Below are positions 48,401 to 59,000 of a stretch of 64,000 nt of DNA, in pieces. Numbering within the stretch: the stretch's first letter is position 1; each line of letters starts with the position of its first letter. The position numbers were made by a program, and so were the translations under genes. The stretch covers positions 1 to 64,000 of the forward strand of contig JAUCBJ010000365.1 in assembly GCA_032718475.1 (NCBI GenBank), written 5' to 3'. The stretch is from Nemertoderma westbladi (taxonomy: Eukaryota; Xenacoelomorpha; Nemertodermatida; Nemertodermatidae). The notes under the pieces are model-generated. The model did no database searches. It had not been told where the DNA came from and was given only the letters and a program-made list of their open reading frames with translations.

Positions 48401-51400
48401 CAATGGAAGTTGCCTCCATGGACTCAGGTACGATCTACTCCAACGACAAAATTAGAAATGGCAGCTTGCCACATGCATGAGTAGATTCCTAATAGACCCA
48501 GTTGGAGTGCATAGTGATACAATATACAATCAAAAAGTGCTGTAGGAACTTGGCTGGATTACTGACATTCACTAATATGACTGACAACTACTGTTTGGTG
48601 TTTGGTGTCTAATGTTTAACCCATACAACCTCCCCCAATTTGAGAATGGGAAAATTCAGAAAATTAAAGCAGAACTAGAATCCTGCTACACTTTCACCAT
48701 CATCACATGGCAGAACAGGAAGATCCACCTGATTGCGAATGTATCGAGCCAGGCTCCCACAGACTCTGCTCCGGATGACCCAGAAAATGAAATGCCCAAC
48801 AAAATTCCAACAGGGGGATTTCCTGCATTTTGTAGAAGTGGATAACAAACCCAACCCACTACACTTGCACTCCACTCCAGGCGGCGCAGTGGTGGTACGG
48901 CTATTGTCACGTTACAGAATGTCGCGTTATGACTAATTTTCAGAGTAGCCGTAATGTGACTTTGAAAGTCGTGGGTATCACAGTACACAGTACCATAGGT
49001 ATATTGGTCGAAAGTATAATCAGTATGTTGCCGAAATATTGCACTTTGAATTTATCATTATATTAATCAAATCAAAAATATCTAAAACTAAAGCTTTTGA
49101 ATTAGCCAGTCATGCCCCGCGTATGGCATTTGGTTTGGTGGTGGGGTGGTTTGGAATGGTTCAGCCGCGAAGGGGAGGTTCGGTGGTGGGGTGGTTTGGA
49201 ATGGTTCGGGGGTGGGTTGGGAAGCAATGGTTCGGCCGCAGAGGGGTGGTTCGGGGGTGGGTTGGGAAGAAATGAATCAGCCGCGAAGGGGTTGTTCGGG
49301 GGTGGGTTGGGTTGGAATGGTTTGGCCGCGAAGGGGTGGTTCGGGGGTGGGTTGGGAAGGGTTCAGCCGCAAAGGGGTGGTTCAATACACCAACATGCCA
49401 GTCGGTATCACCACCTCCTCCCAATGCAGCTGGACTTTCAACTGGGTGATCGGCGGTTGGAAGGATGGCCATTGCCTGCTTGTCAGTCCCCAAACAGAAT
49501 GCAATATGGTCTCGGTAGCGAGACAGGCGTTGGAACAACATCAATATGAAGTAGTGGAATATGTTCCACAAAACCATTCAATGCTTCTTTGGCTGCTATT
49601 ATTGACTGTAATCGGTATCTGTGCTTGAGGCTGTGACTAAGAATACCATATTATATTAAAATATTGAATGTGAGGTTGTCGAAGAACATCAGTATGAAAG
49701 ATGGTAAAATGCCCCCTCCACCCCTGGATACTCCCATGCTGTAAAACATTATTACATTACATTTTTTGGACCTCATCTGTACATAAACACAATAGAATAA
49801 TATTGATAATGATTTCCTATGTAAAACCAAGACAATAGATTAGCCATAACGTGACAATTAGCCGTAATGCGACTTTTAGAGTCACCGTACCGCGACTTTC
49901 AAAGTCGCATTACGGCTAATCTCTCAAAAAATTACCGGAACGCGACATTAGCCGTAACGCGACAACACCCTCCATCCAGGCTCGCACGATGACCTCTTGA
50001 ATATCTACGAGCAGTATCTGGAGTACCATGAACTCATTGAGTGCATACAAACCAGCGATCATAAAGCACTCACACTGATGACAGTGCAGCAATACTGTTC
50101 ATAGACTGGTGTGGTGATCCCTGCCACTTGTCTTGATGAGATCCTGCAGAAACTCCATGCTTCATATATCATAATTACCCAAGTACACAGCAGGCTCGCA
50201 CTACAGTTTACTGGCCTGGCATCAATGAGAAAATGGAACATGACATGGGCCACTGCCACAGGTGCCAAAGTCATCACAAGGAGACCCTGAGGGAGAAACC
50301 ATCCCAATGAGTCCCATGGAGTTGGCTTCCTTCTTATGGTTCTGTATTCACCCTTGCAGGTAAACATTTCATAGTATATGCTGACAGACGTCTGGCTATC
50401 CATGACCACACTGCATAGCAGTGCGTCGATGGCATTCACCATTTCTTTGTATATCTCTGAGTGCCCAACATTTTGCATACAGCGGCATACAATACACCAC
50501 CACTGAAGTTTTCCAGCGCTTTCTCAAAGAGGGGTGTGCACTGGGAGGCGAGCACAGCATACTTTACTAGCAGTATTGCCCATGCCAAGGCCATCATCAA
50601 GCAAATCAAAATGCTGCTTAAGAAACTGTGATACCCTTAATTATGCTCCACCGGGTTCCAATGTGGTCTATTGGAACTGAGAAACATGCCATATGCGAAT
50701 GGGTGGTCGCCTAATGAAATGGTGTTTGGGCAAACTTACCATCCACGCCCACCACAACCATTATAACATCAGTATTGGAAAGATGAGGTGGACATGGCAG
50801 ATAAATTTGCGGAAACACATCATGGGAGGGTGGTGGTGTTCTGTATCCAGTCTGCACACAACCTCTGGCCCTTCGCTATAGGTGATACATTCCACACCCA
50901 GGACCCCAGGCCTGAGGGTGGACGCGCATAGGACTAGTATTGGAGGCCAGCTGGTGAGATGATTATCGCATGAAACTCAACTCTGGCCAGATATGGTGGT
51001 GAAACCTTCACTTTATTCGACAATAGGCTTTATTTCCCACCACCTGGGAGCACTTCAGAACCACTAACCCAACCACCACCAGCAGATGAAGTAGACAAAA
51101 TCAGCAATAAAGAAGTTGAGAGTAAATTGGCCCAAAGGGAGGCTGGAGGTCTATTTCATACATCCCAGTATGCTGGCCCAGAGTAAGGATTTTACTTGGG
51201 ACCTTGATCGCAATCACCCAGCTTGAGATCGCAGAGAAAAGAGAGTATGGTGACTTGATTAATATATACTGTATAACTAATATACATATACATGACATGC
51301 CCGCCCACCTTTGGTTCACCAGACTGATATACAGATAGGTACCCTTGCTACCATTGTACCATAGTGGTATGCCAGTGCAGTGTTAAAGTCTGCTAGGCCT

Positions 51401-52664
51401 ATCACCTAACCATTTTCCAGCATTTAGTGGTTGTTTAGTAATTATTGGTGTTTAGTCAATATTGGCCTATGCGCATATTGATGATCTAAAGTTTATTACT
51501 GACTTTTTGAGTTTATTGTTCCAACCTGCGGTCTCCACATGCCGAACATACTGCGCCATGTGTGAGCTAAGGTGGGTATGTTTGAGTATATTAATTATAC
51601 AGTATATTAATCAAGTCACCACAGCTCACAGGTTCCTCTGCCTTTATGGGAACAACTCTGGTTGCCATTCTAGAGAGTCCCTGATGTGATTCAACACGAC
51701 TCGGTTAAATATGTTTGGTGTTAATCAGGGTAACATTACAGATTATTGATGTTTATAATGTGTAGGCCTACTGTAATCAGTGTCTCTGGATTTCTAGTTT
51801 TAGAATGCACATAATTATGTTTGTACCGGTAGTTTATCACATGGTACTACCATACTATAGTTATATCATATCTCCTTATTCTAGTGGGTTAAAGGACATT
51901 GCCAGAATAGCGGTTTCATGTGGTATACGTTCAATGACTTCCATTTGGAATCCGTCAGTGTAGCTGCTTTGGGAGAAACTTGTGATGATGGAAGTACTGC
52001 CTGTGGATTCTGGAAAGATATTGGGGAATGCATAAATAATCCTGGGTTTATGTTCTTGGTATGCCGAGCTTCTTGCGGATACTGTTGGAACCATTTCGCA
52101 CCGGATCCCCCTAAATCCGTGTTGGCGGTAGTTCTTGCAGATGGAGATATAAAGGTATAGTTAGTGACTCTGTACAAAAAATGTACATGTCTTACATTCT
52201 TGTACGCCTGTAGATTTTTCCAGCAACATTTTTGTTTATAATTTTTTTAAAATAAGAGATACAAATTTGTCCACTTTTTAATCCTTTTAAAAGCGATTTA
52301 TATTTGCTTATACCACAAGGATGAATAATGATATTTTGTACATTGTATGTTCTTCTAGGTGAGCTGGGTACCTGGACATAATGGAGACCTCCCAAATACA
52401 TACCAACTACTCATTGAAGATGAAAGTTTATCCTTTCAATATGGTTGGAGTGTCTCCACTCCGGAGACTATTGTCAGTGACCTTCCTAATGGTTCTTCTT
52501 ATATAGCCAGAGTCCGGGCTTGTCATATGTCTACATGTGGAGAATACACTGATTCTACTCTATTTACCGTGGCTGGAAGCTGTTCCTGTAAACCCAACAT
52601 GTCCGACATCCTCCCCGGCGCTATAATCTTAACCTCTGGTGATGCAACAGCCTTAGAATATTAA
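30470..52664 (+). CDS. Secreted HExxH metalloprotease-like protein with ShK and FN3 domains, copy C (intact, about 584 aa)
   Basis: Eight plus-strand exons: 30470-30530, 32460-32820, 41762-41956, 45953-46068, 46436-46654, 47017-47243, 51885-52154 and 52359-52664. They sum to 1755 nt, in frame, with GT-AG splice sites and the phases of A and B. Exon 1 encodes a signal peptide with core YLVVLFVLS. Exon 2 gives a Pro/Ala-rich linker (PPPAPTNAPPATPAPPPS) plus the conserved DPDTLPKPAGAADRVAALSS and LTKRYE. HELGHGIH is at about 280-287 and AEWMGENMMYYFG at about 323-335. ShK cysteines fall at about 426, 433, 442, 453, 457 and 460. FN3 spans about 467-558, across the last intron. Introns 1-3 are expanded by donor-proximal minisatellites. 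Intron 6 carries a decayed gypsy element. Zinc peptidase activity is inferred from motifs. ShK and FN3 suggest extracellular protein binding. Confidence 0.9.
30502..32188 (+). repeat. 52/53-bp minisatellite made from exon 1 end plus its splice donor (about 32 units)
   Basis: Each unit contains GTACCTAGTGGTTCTGCTTG, TGTTATCAG and GTAATTG, followed by a CCGACCAGCCA-type linker. The first unit is the last 29 nt of exon 1 itself plus the start of intron 1, so the array grew from the coding end and 5' splice site. Every unit keeps the TCAG|GTAATT junction and encodes YLVVLLVLS. Variant linkers with TTTTTTCC recur near 30851, 31221 and 31695 and show higher-order copying. Copies A and B have no such array. 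Confidence 0.97.
32851..41584 (+). repeat. 22-bp minisatellite in copy C intron 2 (about 360 units, interrupted once)
   Basis: Units read TGCCTTAGTAGAGTAGTTGC then AG, with sporadic variants (GTACC, TTTGTAGTG, TAGATTAG). The array starts about 30 bp after the exon 2 donor and makes up almost all of intron 2, which is about 8.9 kb here against 0.3-0.4 kb in A and B. A 777-bp element interrupts it at 33725-34501. Rare variants repeat at exactly 2200 bp (38111/40311, 38611/40811, 39101/41301, 39181/41381), so a 100-unit block was duplicated in tandem. Confidence 0.97.
33725..34501. mobile_element. MITE-like element with perfect 62-bp terminal inverted repeats
   Basis: The ends GGTACTTTTGCACTTTAGGT, CCCCACCCCTAG, a T-run and CTCCTTTCTGAGATTT (33725-33786) are exactly mirrored at 34440-34501. 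The interior has no coding sequence. It carries many TAGCTAGT/ACTAGCTA motifs in both orientations and a direct duplication of the CAGAAGG-to-CCTCAT segment (34215-34275 and 34385-34440). It sits inside the 22-bp array. A target-site duplication of TA or TAC is possible but ambiguous. Confidence 0.93.
41926..42600 (+). repeat. 44-bp minisatellite at exon 3 donor, copy C (about 14 units)
   Basis: Units of TTACATTACTTGGTTCATGA, TGTTAGATMG and GTAGGTTATACTTG continue directly from the last codons of exon 3 into intron 3. The exon and the first proximal units read GATCG|GTAGG; most distal ones read GATAG|GTAGG. The end of the array is degenerate. Confidence 0.96.
42601..43070. other. Copy C intron 3, unassigned part
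   Basis: Intronic DNA between the 44-bp array and the SINE-like tandem units. I see no coding sequence or repeat structure. Confidence 0.4.
43070..43950 (+). repeat. 355-bp tandem units carrying a tRNA-like SINE head (about 2.5 copies)
   Basis: GTCAGGGGCAAGTGGCTGAA followed by CTGGTTAGCGCTACTG starts at about 43105, 43457 and 43815. The first unit also has GGTTCAACCCCCGGT (43183-43197), a good Pol III B-box at normal distance from the A-box-like GGCTGAACTGGTTAGCGC. The B-box is degraded in the others. The rest of each unit (ATATCACCTGGCAGCAATAC, GGTCCGCTGTTAGAGATA) is shared, so a SINE-like monomer has been tandemly duplicated. Confidence 0.75.
44022..44068. repeat. GT dinucleotide microsatellite
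   Basis: About 20 TG/GT units, interrupted once by TTAG, at the left side of the large inverted duplication. Confidence 0.95.
44170..45937. repeat. Complex inverted duplication in copy C intron 3
   Basis: Segment 44170-44418 (from GCGATGTGAGCGCTATATTT to CTGATTGTCTGCCTGTAG) is reverse-repeated at 45247-45545. Segment 44519-44935 (CAAGCTGGCAAGCCTGG, the CACGACCACGACCACCAG stretch, ACCGGTA-rich part) is reverse-repeated at 45550-45937. The segments are not nested as in a simple palindrome: the right side carries the first segment's mirror before the second's. The last arm ends a few bases before the exon 4 acceptor, so an inverted copy of the acceptor-proximal intron lies at 44519. Many ACCGGT sites. 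Frames here have no domain. Confidence 0.85.
48893..49966. mobile_element. Inverted-repeat element nested in the gypsy remnant
   Basis: The left end (TACGGCTATTGTCACGTTAC, GAATGTCGCGTTATGACTAA, AGCCGTAATGTGACTTTGAA) matches, inverted, the right end (AGTCGCATTACGGCTAATCT to GCCGTAACGCGACAAC) with moderate divergence. An internal palindrome TTAGCCGTAATGCGACTTT lies at 49857-49921. The interior includes a G-rich minisatellite. No transposase seen. The gypsy reading resumes on both sides, which dates this insertion after it. Confidence 0.7.
49130..49390. repeat. G-rich 45-bp minisatellite (about 5 units)
   Basis: Units contain CCGCGAAGGGGTGGTTCGGG and GGTGGGTTGGGAA at spacings near 45 bp. Long open frames on both strands across it are a by-product of its composition and repetition. 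Confidence 0.85.
51111..51884. other. End of copy C intron 6, no gene
   Basis: AT-rich intronic DNA. A stretch at 51230-51330 (CTTGATTAATATATACTGTA) is partly repeated inverted at 51555-51665 (TACAGTATATTAATCAAG), so a small foldback is present. No coding sequence before the exon 7 acceptor. Confidence 0.5.
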
Positions 52665-53330
52665 GCGACCACCCAAAAACCTTGTTAACCTGCGATCATG
52701 AATTATATACTGGTATATACAATATCAGTTACATGTTATCATCAATAATATGTGGTGAACAGGTAGCTCTGATTCTATAGAATAAGCTGAATATCGCATT
52801 ATGATGCTATTATTGTTTTAATGTGGTGAACTGGTAGCAATAACTCATCCTGTAGAATATATAAAAGCTCAATATCGCATGATGATGCTATTATTACTGT
52901 AGGCCTACTTTAATTTTTGTGAATTTGGTGGAACTTCCTTAATCATAAAAATATCCAAAAGAAAAATATCCTTCACCTTTGCATTAATTCATTTAATATA
53001 AATCTATCGAAAAAAAGAAATATAAGTAGAGCCAAACAGCTAATAATGCACAAAACAAGTATAGATATAGGCTGTATTTTAAATTGCCAGAGGTGTAGTG
53101 AGGCCTTCTGACGTCCAGTGGAATGAAGCTGGAATATCCCCCGTCTCTTAAAAGTGTGGGGTGAGCAACGAAAGTAAGCGAGCTTAGCATACAGGTACCA
53201 CTAACTCAATCAGTGTGAGCCACAAAGTGAGTGAGCCTTAAAATGGTGGTACCATTAATCAACCTGTCGTTCTGTGGGGCGAGCCACGAAGTAAGTGAGC
53301 CTTACCGTAGTGGTACCATTAATCAACATA
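52665..53330. other. Downstream of copy C: 3' UTR and short repeats
   Basis: ATGTGGTGAACWGGTAGC and AATATCGCATKATGATGCTA occur twice in tandem (about 52750-52820 and 52822-52895). At 53158-53310 three units begin GTGGGGYGAGCMACGAA or a variant and include GTGGTACCATTAATCAAC; they match the ends of the elements in copy B intron 1. No clear AATAAA found near the stop. Confidence 0.6.
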
Positions 53331-54300
53331 TCGTTCTGTCGATCTATCACTTGATTGAAGGAATCAAGTCAAAGAATCTCCCTGCAGTCATGACTTTTGT
53401 GGACTTCAAGAAGGCATTCGACTCCATCCATAGAGGTAAAATGCTTGAAATTCTAAGTGCTTATGGAATACCAGAAGTAATTGTTGCTGGCATTGGATTG
53501 TTATATTGTGACACAGAAGCACTGGTACTCTCACCAGATGGTGAAACTGAGTTTTTCTCAATCCTGGCTGGTGAACTGCAAGGCGACACATTAGCACCAT
53601 TACTATTTGTAATTGTACTGGATTACGCAATGAGGAACGGCCACAATGGGTGAAGATCTGGGATTCACACTTCAAGAACGCAGAAGTAGTAGATATCTGG
53701 CACTACAGTCACAGACACCGACTTTGCGGATGACAGTGCCCTGCTCTCTAATACGCTAGCAGATGCACAGCTTCAACTTAATAAAGTGGAGAGGGCTGCT
53801 AAGGAGGTTGGATTGCATATAAATTGTTGATAATTATATTGATGGAAACTTGACAACCATTGATAATAATCAACTAAGGAAGGTCGATGACTTCCAGTAC
53901 CTAGGATCATGGATAGAGAGTAGCAAAAAGAACATAGAAGTTAGGAAAGCAAAGGCTTGGGTAGCTCTATCAAAAATGAATACCATCTGGAAATCAGATC
54001 TATCCAGGCACCTGAAGACTAAGTTGTTTCGAGCCACAGTGCAAAGTGTATTTATATACAGGGTTGAGACCTGGACACTGACTAAATCGCTTGAACAACG
54101 AATTGATGGTTGCTACACAAGACTACTAAGGGCAAGCCTAAACATCAGCTGGAGACAACACATGAAAAACGCCGAGCTTTATGGTACGATACCACCTGCA
54201 TCAACCACCCTCCGTGAACACAGATTAAAATTCAGTGGGCACTGCTGGCGAAGTAAAGACGAGGAATTAGTTTTTCACTTTGTTCCCTGGAATACTACTA
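53330..54300 (+). pseudogene. LINE reverse transcriptase fragment
   Basis: Plus-strand frames give FVDFKKAFDSIHRGKMLEIL, SPDGETEFFSILAGELQGDT, LAPLLFVIVLDYAMR, then after a frame break DTDFADDSALLSNTLADAQL, and after another DDFQYLGSWIESSKKNIEVR, KAKAWVALSKMNTIWKSD and LKFSGHCWRSKDE. The catalytic FADD is preserved, but at least two frameshifts and missing endonuclease and C-terminus mark it as dead. It is the same family as the fragment at 15287-16420. Confidence 0.88.
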
Positions 54301-55710
54301 CCAGTAGATGTTGGATACAGTATGGGGTATGATTGATAGTAAAAGTGGTTCTAAATGAGTGGTAAAATTGACAGCACAAGTAGGAAAGAAAAGTAACGAC
54401 TAAAGGTTACTGACTGGTGATGATAACAGGTGTACAGGAGTATAAGTACATAGTATAAGAACGTCCGCAATTTTAGGAAAATAAGTCATATTTGAAGAAA
54501 ATTAGATTTTTTATGAAAATAAGTTGTCATTGATTTACACGCATACATGTATTTGTAGGAATTAAGTTCATTTATGTATTCCTGAAACAGAAGTCAGCAA
54601 CGACTTCAAGGTGGGATCAAACTGGTGACCTCCAGGTTGAATATCAACTTCACTGAGATTGTGTCTGATTTAGTCCAGCCTGATTCCCGAGCTAAACCAA
54701 TGATATATTATAAATATACATTAGCCTGAGTCATTAAAACAAACTCACTTTCACCAATAGTATATTCTATAGTCTATTCCTTGTCAAAACTCATCTTAAC
54801 CCTGATCACAATTAGAACCAGATCGCCATCAATAATTCAAACTACCCACAAACTCCTTCAATGACTTCTAAATCATTTCTTAGGAAAAAAAAAGGTAACT
54901 TCCTAAATTATTGTTGAACTTCATTAAATTTGGATCATTTTTCAATATTTAGGTCTTAATCAATTCTTACATCGCTACATGGTGATTGTAACCAATCCCA
55001 AAGACGAAATTCTCCATCACCTCTCTGTAGGTAACATTATCCTCAGTTCCCTTTGCCATTATTCATCCTTTTGCAGTTATTTCGCAATTATTACAGAATC
55101 CTACTAATAAGTACAAAACCTGCAACCTGATAAATTTATCCATTTTGATTCAAGATTCAGTCATAACTAACTACATTGCATGCAATAATTAGAGTAGGGA
55201 ATTGGCTCACCAGTAAAGTGTTGACCAAACATTCTCTCTATATAAATATATCTCTATATTTAACAAACGCAACTGAAGCGAGTGGAAAATGTTGTTTTGT
55301 TAAATATTGCAAATTTGGACTACGTTTTAGTCACGGAGAAGTACTAGAAACAGGAATCAGTATGATTTCCTGGGTAAGTATGTAAGCCAAAGTATTAAAC
55401 CGATCCATCTTAAGGAATATAGCATCATATAGCACAATATAGCATCATATTCATTCTATTGATGTGCTTATTTTCTCTAATTTCGATCGGCCATCGTAAT
55501 TGGTAGGAATTTGGTGCATAAATATTTACTGATTTATATTATAGACCTGGCCCGTTTATTGTATTTTTTGGTAAGTATTCTGCAAGTATTTGATGAACTA
55601 TGTTTACTGGTATATAACCAGAGAGTGTAAAGGAGTACTTATATATATCATTATTTATAATTGGTGTATTTATTGTTTTTTGCTTTCACGTATTTGGTGA
55701 GTTTTGAACA
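54301..55710. other. Intergenic, no gene seen
   Basis: Contains a dispersed repeat at 54715-54835 shared, inverted, with 19505-19625. Otherwise AT-rich DNA; short frames have no domain. Confidence 0.5.
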
Positions 55711-56047
55711 TAGCATAGCATAGATAGATAGATTTATTTATACATTATGTAAAAACAATAACAAATACACCAAACAATGTACCGGTATAAAGGTATTGCC
55801 CAACATAACATATAGGATTACCCCTAAAGCTTTGCAGCTTATTTCCAAGGGGGTCCTTTATGTTACTTGGTTACAAATACAATATTACACTACGCTAACC
55901 TAAAACCAATATAAAACGTAATTACACTATGTACATGTACAACTTTACCGAGAGCGTGACAATGTCCGACTCAACGATAAAGATGTAATGTACAGAACAA
56001 TTTATTATAAAACGTAATTACAGTATAAATAGTAAATAATTAATAAA

Positions 56048-59000
56048 CTAATAACTCACTGTAGGACTATTGTACCTATTTTTACATTGCACACGGAGGT
56101 GAGATTTAACTGCAGATTTAAAAGAATGTTGATTATTTAGGTTTTTAATTTCATTAGGCAGAGCGTTCCAATTTTTTATGCCGTTAAAAAAGAAAGTATC
56201 AGATTCAAAGGATTTACAATTCGGGAGGTAGAAGTTTGAAGCACTAGCTCTGGTACTGTAAGAGTGTGTATCGCGTACTCTGTTGAATTTTTGTTTTAGG
56301 TAATTGGGACATTTACCATTATACACTTTATGCACATGGTTAAGGCGTAGCTGCTTAACTCTACTATCTAAGTTAAGTAGTCCAGATTCAGAAAAGTCAT
56401 CTGGAGTTAGGTGGTGCCTAGGTTTGTAGTCTTTAATAAATCGTACTACTTTATTCTGAGCTACTTGTAATTTACATTTAAGCTGTTTGGTTAAGCCTTC
56501 ATACCAAGAAGAGCACGCATAGTCCATGTGACACTGTATTAAAGAAGAGCAAAGTAACTTGCGGGAGTCGGTGTTCAAACTATTTTTATTTCTGTATAGA
56601 AACCTAAGCCTACTGTTAACTTTCGAGAAAATATTTTTCACTGTACTTTCTCCTGATAAGCAGTTATCCAATGTGGCGCCTAAATATTTAACTTCCTTTT
56701 TATTTTCAATCTTATGTCCATTACTAGTGACTTCAAACTTAGTTACCTTCTTTAACTTTCTTTTGGAACCAAACAAAATACTTTCAGTTTTACCGTAGTG
56801 AATGGATAGCTTATTATCAACCAACCACTCATTACAGGATTCTAGAACTGCACTTAACTTTTGGGAAATATGGATAGGATCTTTATGAGAGAAAATAAGA
56901 GCACTGTCGTCGGCATATAAAATGAGTTTAAAATCGGGATCTATACTACTTATCATATCATTTACATAGCATACAAAAAGCAGAGGACCTAATATACTAC
57001 CTTGCGGTACACCACAGGTAATCTCTTGTACAGTAGACATCGATTTGCTAATGACTACAGTTTGACCTCTGTCTGACAGGTAGGACTTGAACCAGTCTAT
57101 AGAACCTACACCCATCAGGCCTAACTTACCAAGCAGAATTTCGTGATCTACAGTATCGAAAGCCTTTTGTAGGTCCAACATTACCATACCAGTATATAAA
57201 CCCTTTGCGTTATTACATCTAATTGTATCAGTTAAGTTAATAAGGCAGGTGTCTGTAGAATATGATTTACGAAAACCGGACTGAAGTTCATAGATCAGAT
57301 TTAGCCTACTAAGATGTGCCTCCAGCTGTAGAAAAACAGAACGTTCTAGAATTTTAGATACAATACTTAAGATACTAACAGGTCTGTAATTACAGGGTTC
57401 TACTTTACTATTCTTTTTATACAGAGGAACAACCTTAGCTAATTTCAGTTCGTCTGGTACTACATTATCTACGATAGAGTAATTAATAATAAAAGTAATA
57501 GGCACTTTAAGTACTTCAGCACCATCCTTAAGAAAACGGGCAGGTATTAGATCTAGACCGGTACTTTTTGAGGCTGATAGGCTAAGTAGATTTTTAAAAA
57601 CGAAATCCTCAGAAACGGGTTTTAAAAATAACTTTTCTGAATTTTGTATCTTTTCTAAATAAAAATTATTTAGAGTTTCGGACCCTATACTATATTTATT
57701 ACTTGATAACGGTAATTTCTTAACTAAATTAGAGGCAACATTAGTAAAATAATTATTAAATAAATTACTAACTAGAGTATGATCATGAATCAGCTCACCG
57801 TTATCTTGCAGAACAATATTCGATTTAGATTTAAGGTTTTTATAACCTAAAGATTTTAGGGTAGACCATAGACTTTTTGGATTATCTTTATTCTCACTTA
57901 TTTTGTTGTACAAATATTCAGATTTAGCTTTTTTTATTTCCCGTTGGACAAGGTTTCTATATTTGCAGTAATTATTATAATCAGCTAAAACACGGTATTT
58001 CCTAAATTTATACAAATAGTTATCTCTTTCTCTGATATTACTAAGAATACCAGAGGTCATCCAGGGCTCAGTGCGTTGTTTAAGACTAATTTCTTTAATT
58101 GGTGCTACAGTATTAAGTGCCTTTAAAAATATATCTTTAAAAACAGTGTACGCAAGGTTAATGTCAGCGGCCTTAAAACAGGGTTCCCAGTCAGAATTAA
58201 CTAACAAACTTAAAAAGCGTTCCTTGCTGTAATTTTTCATAGACCTAACTGTTACTGTTTTATGATCCCCGAAAAAAGATTTTTGTGTCTTTCTTGTGCA
58301 AAAAACTATAAAATGATCGCTTAGACCTATAGGTAAAACCCCAGATTGAGAAATAATATCGGTATTATTACAAAGGATGTGATCTAGTAAAGTAGAAGTT
58401 TTACTGGTAATTCTGGTAGACTCTCGAATAATTTGTTTTAAACCAAACAAATTTAAAATACTTTGGTACTGTTTACAGATGGTGGATGCTTTGTGATGGT
58501 AACAGATATTAAAATCACCTAAGAAATATATTTCACAGTCTGACCTAAGATTACATCAAATTGTATTTTCAAAATTTTGCAAAAAATCTGATTGTTTAGG
58601 GGGCCGATATAAAGTACCGATTAAAATAGGTTTAGTTTTAGGAAGTAAAAGTTCCACCAGTAAAACTTCGTCACAAGTCTCTAAATCTTCCCTACGATTA
58701 AAAGCTAAATCACATCGAATGTAAGTACAGACACCACCACCGTGTCTGTCCCTATCCTTACGTAAAACTACGTAATTATCAATATAAATTTCTCCATCAG
58801 AAACACTATCATCGAGCCAAGTTTCAGAGATTGTTAAAACTGCTGGGTTGGATTTATTGATTAAAATACGAATTTCGGAAAGTTTTGGAAGCAGAGATCG
58901 TGCATTTAAGTGCAAAAAATGCAGACCTTTTTTCTTAAAAAAATTAAAAGTTTCACTCTCAGCATCACTTGGAGTTTGCAGAGGCGATGTGAGAAATGAA

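Larger units (their letters stand above)
47790..51110 (+). pseudogene. Decayed Ty3/gypsy retrotransposon pol in copy C intron 6
   Basis: Broken plus-strand frames appear in the usual pol order: RT (FTALDAKLGYGQIELVMES, CRAPMGFISSG; 47849-47990), a degenerate catalytic region (TDNMVVEDT, 48020) and thumb (DPNKVQVISEYLSPL, 48170), RNase H tail (GKIQKIKAELE, TWQNRKIHLIANVSSQAP; 48640-48770), integrase zinc finger (ARTTVYWPGINEK, HCHRCQSHH; 50190-50280) and core tail (GWSPNEMVFGQTYHPRPP; 50700-50755). Many stops and frameshifts; the second catalytic aspartate is lost. No LTRs found. A separate element (48893-49966) splits RNase H from integrase. Confidence 0.8.

Noticed and set aside
49039-49628. 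Overlapping 138-160-codon frames on both strands
   Set aside because: They follow the G-rich minisatellite in several frames at once and match no domain.
56048-58450. Separate 800-residue ORF starting at 58450
   Set aside because: Its first codon is TTG, the frame is continuous upstream to the TGA at 58556 and beyond it to ATG 59545, so it is one interrupted LINE ORF.
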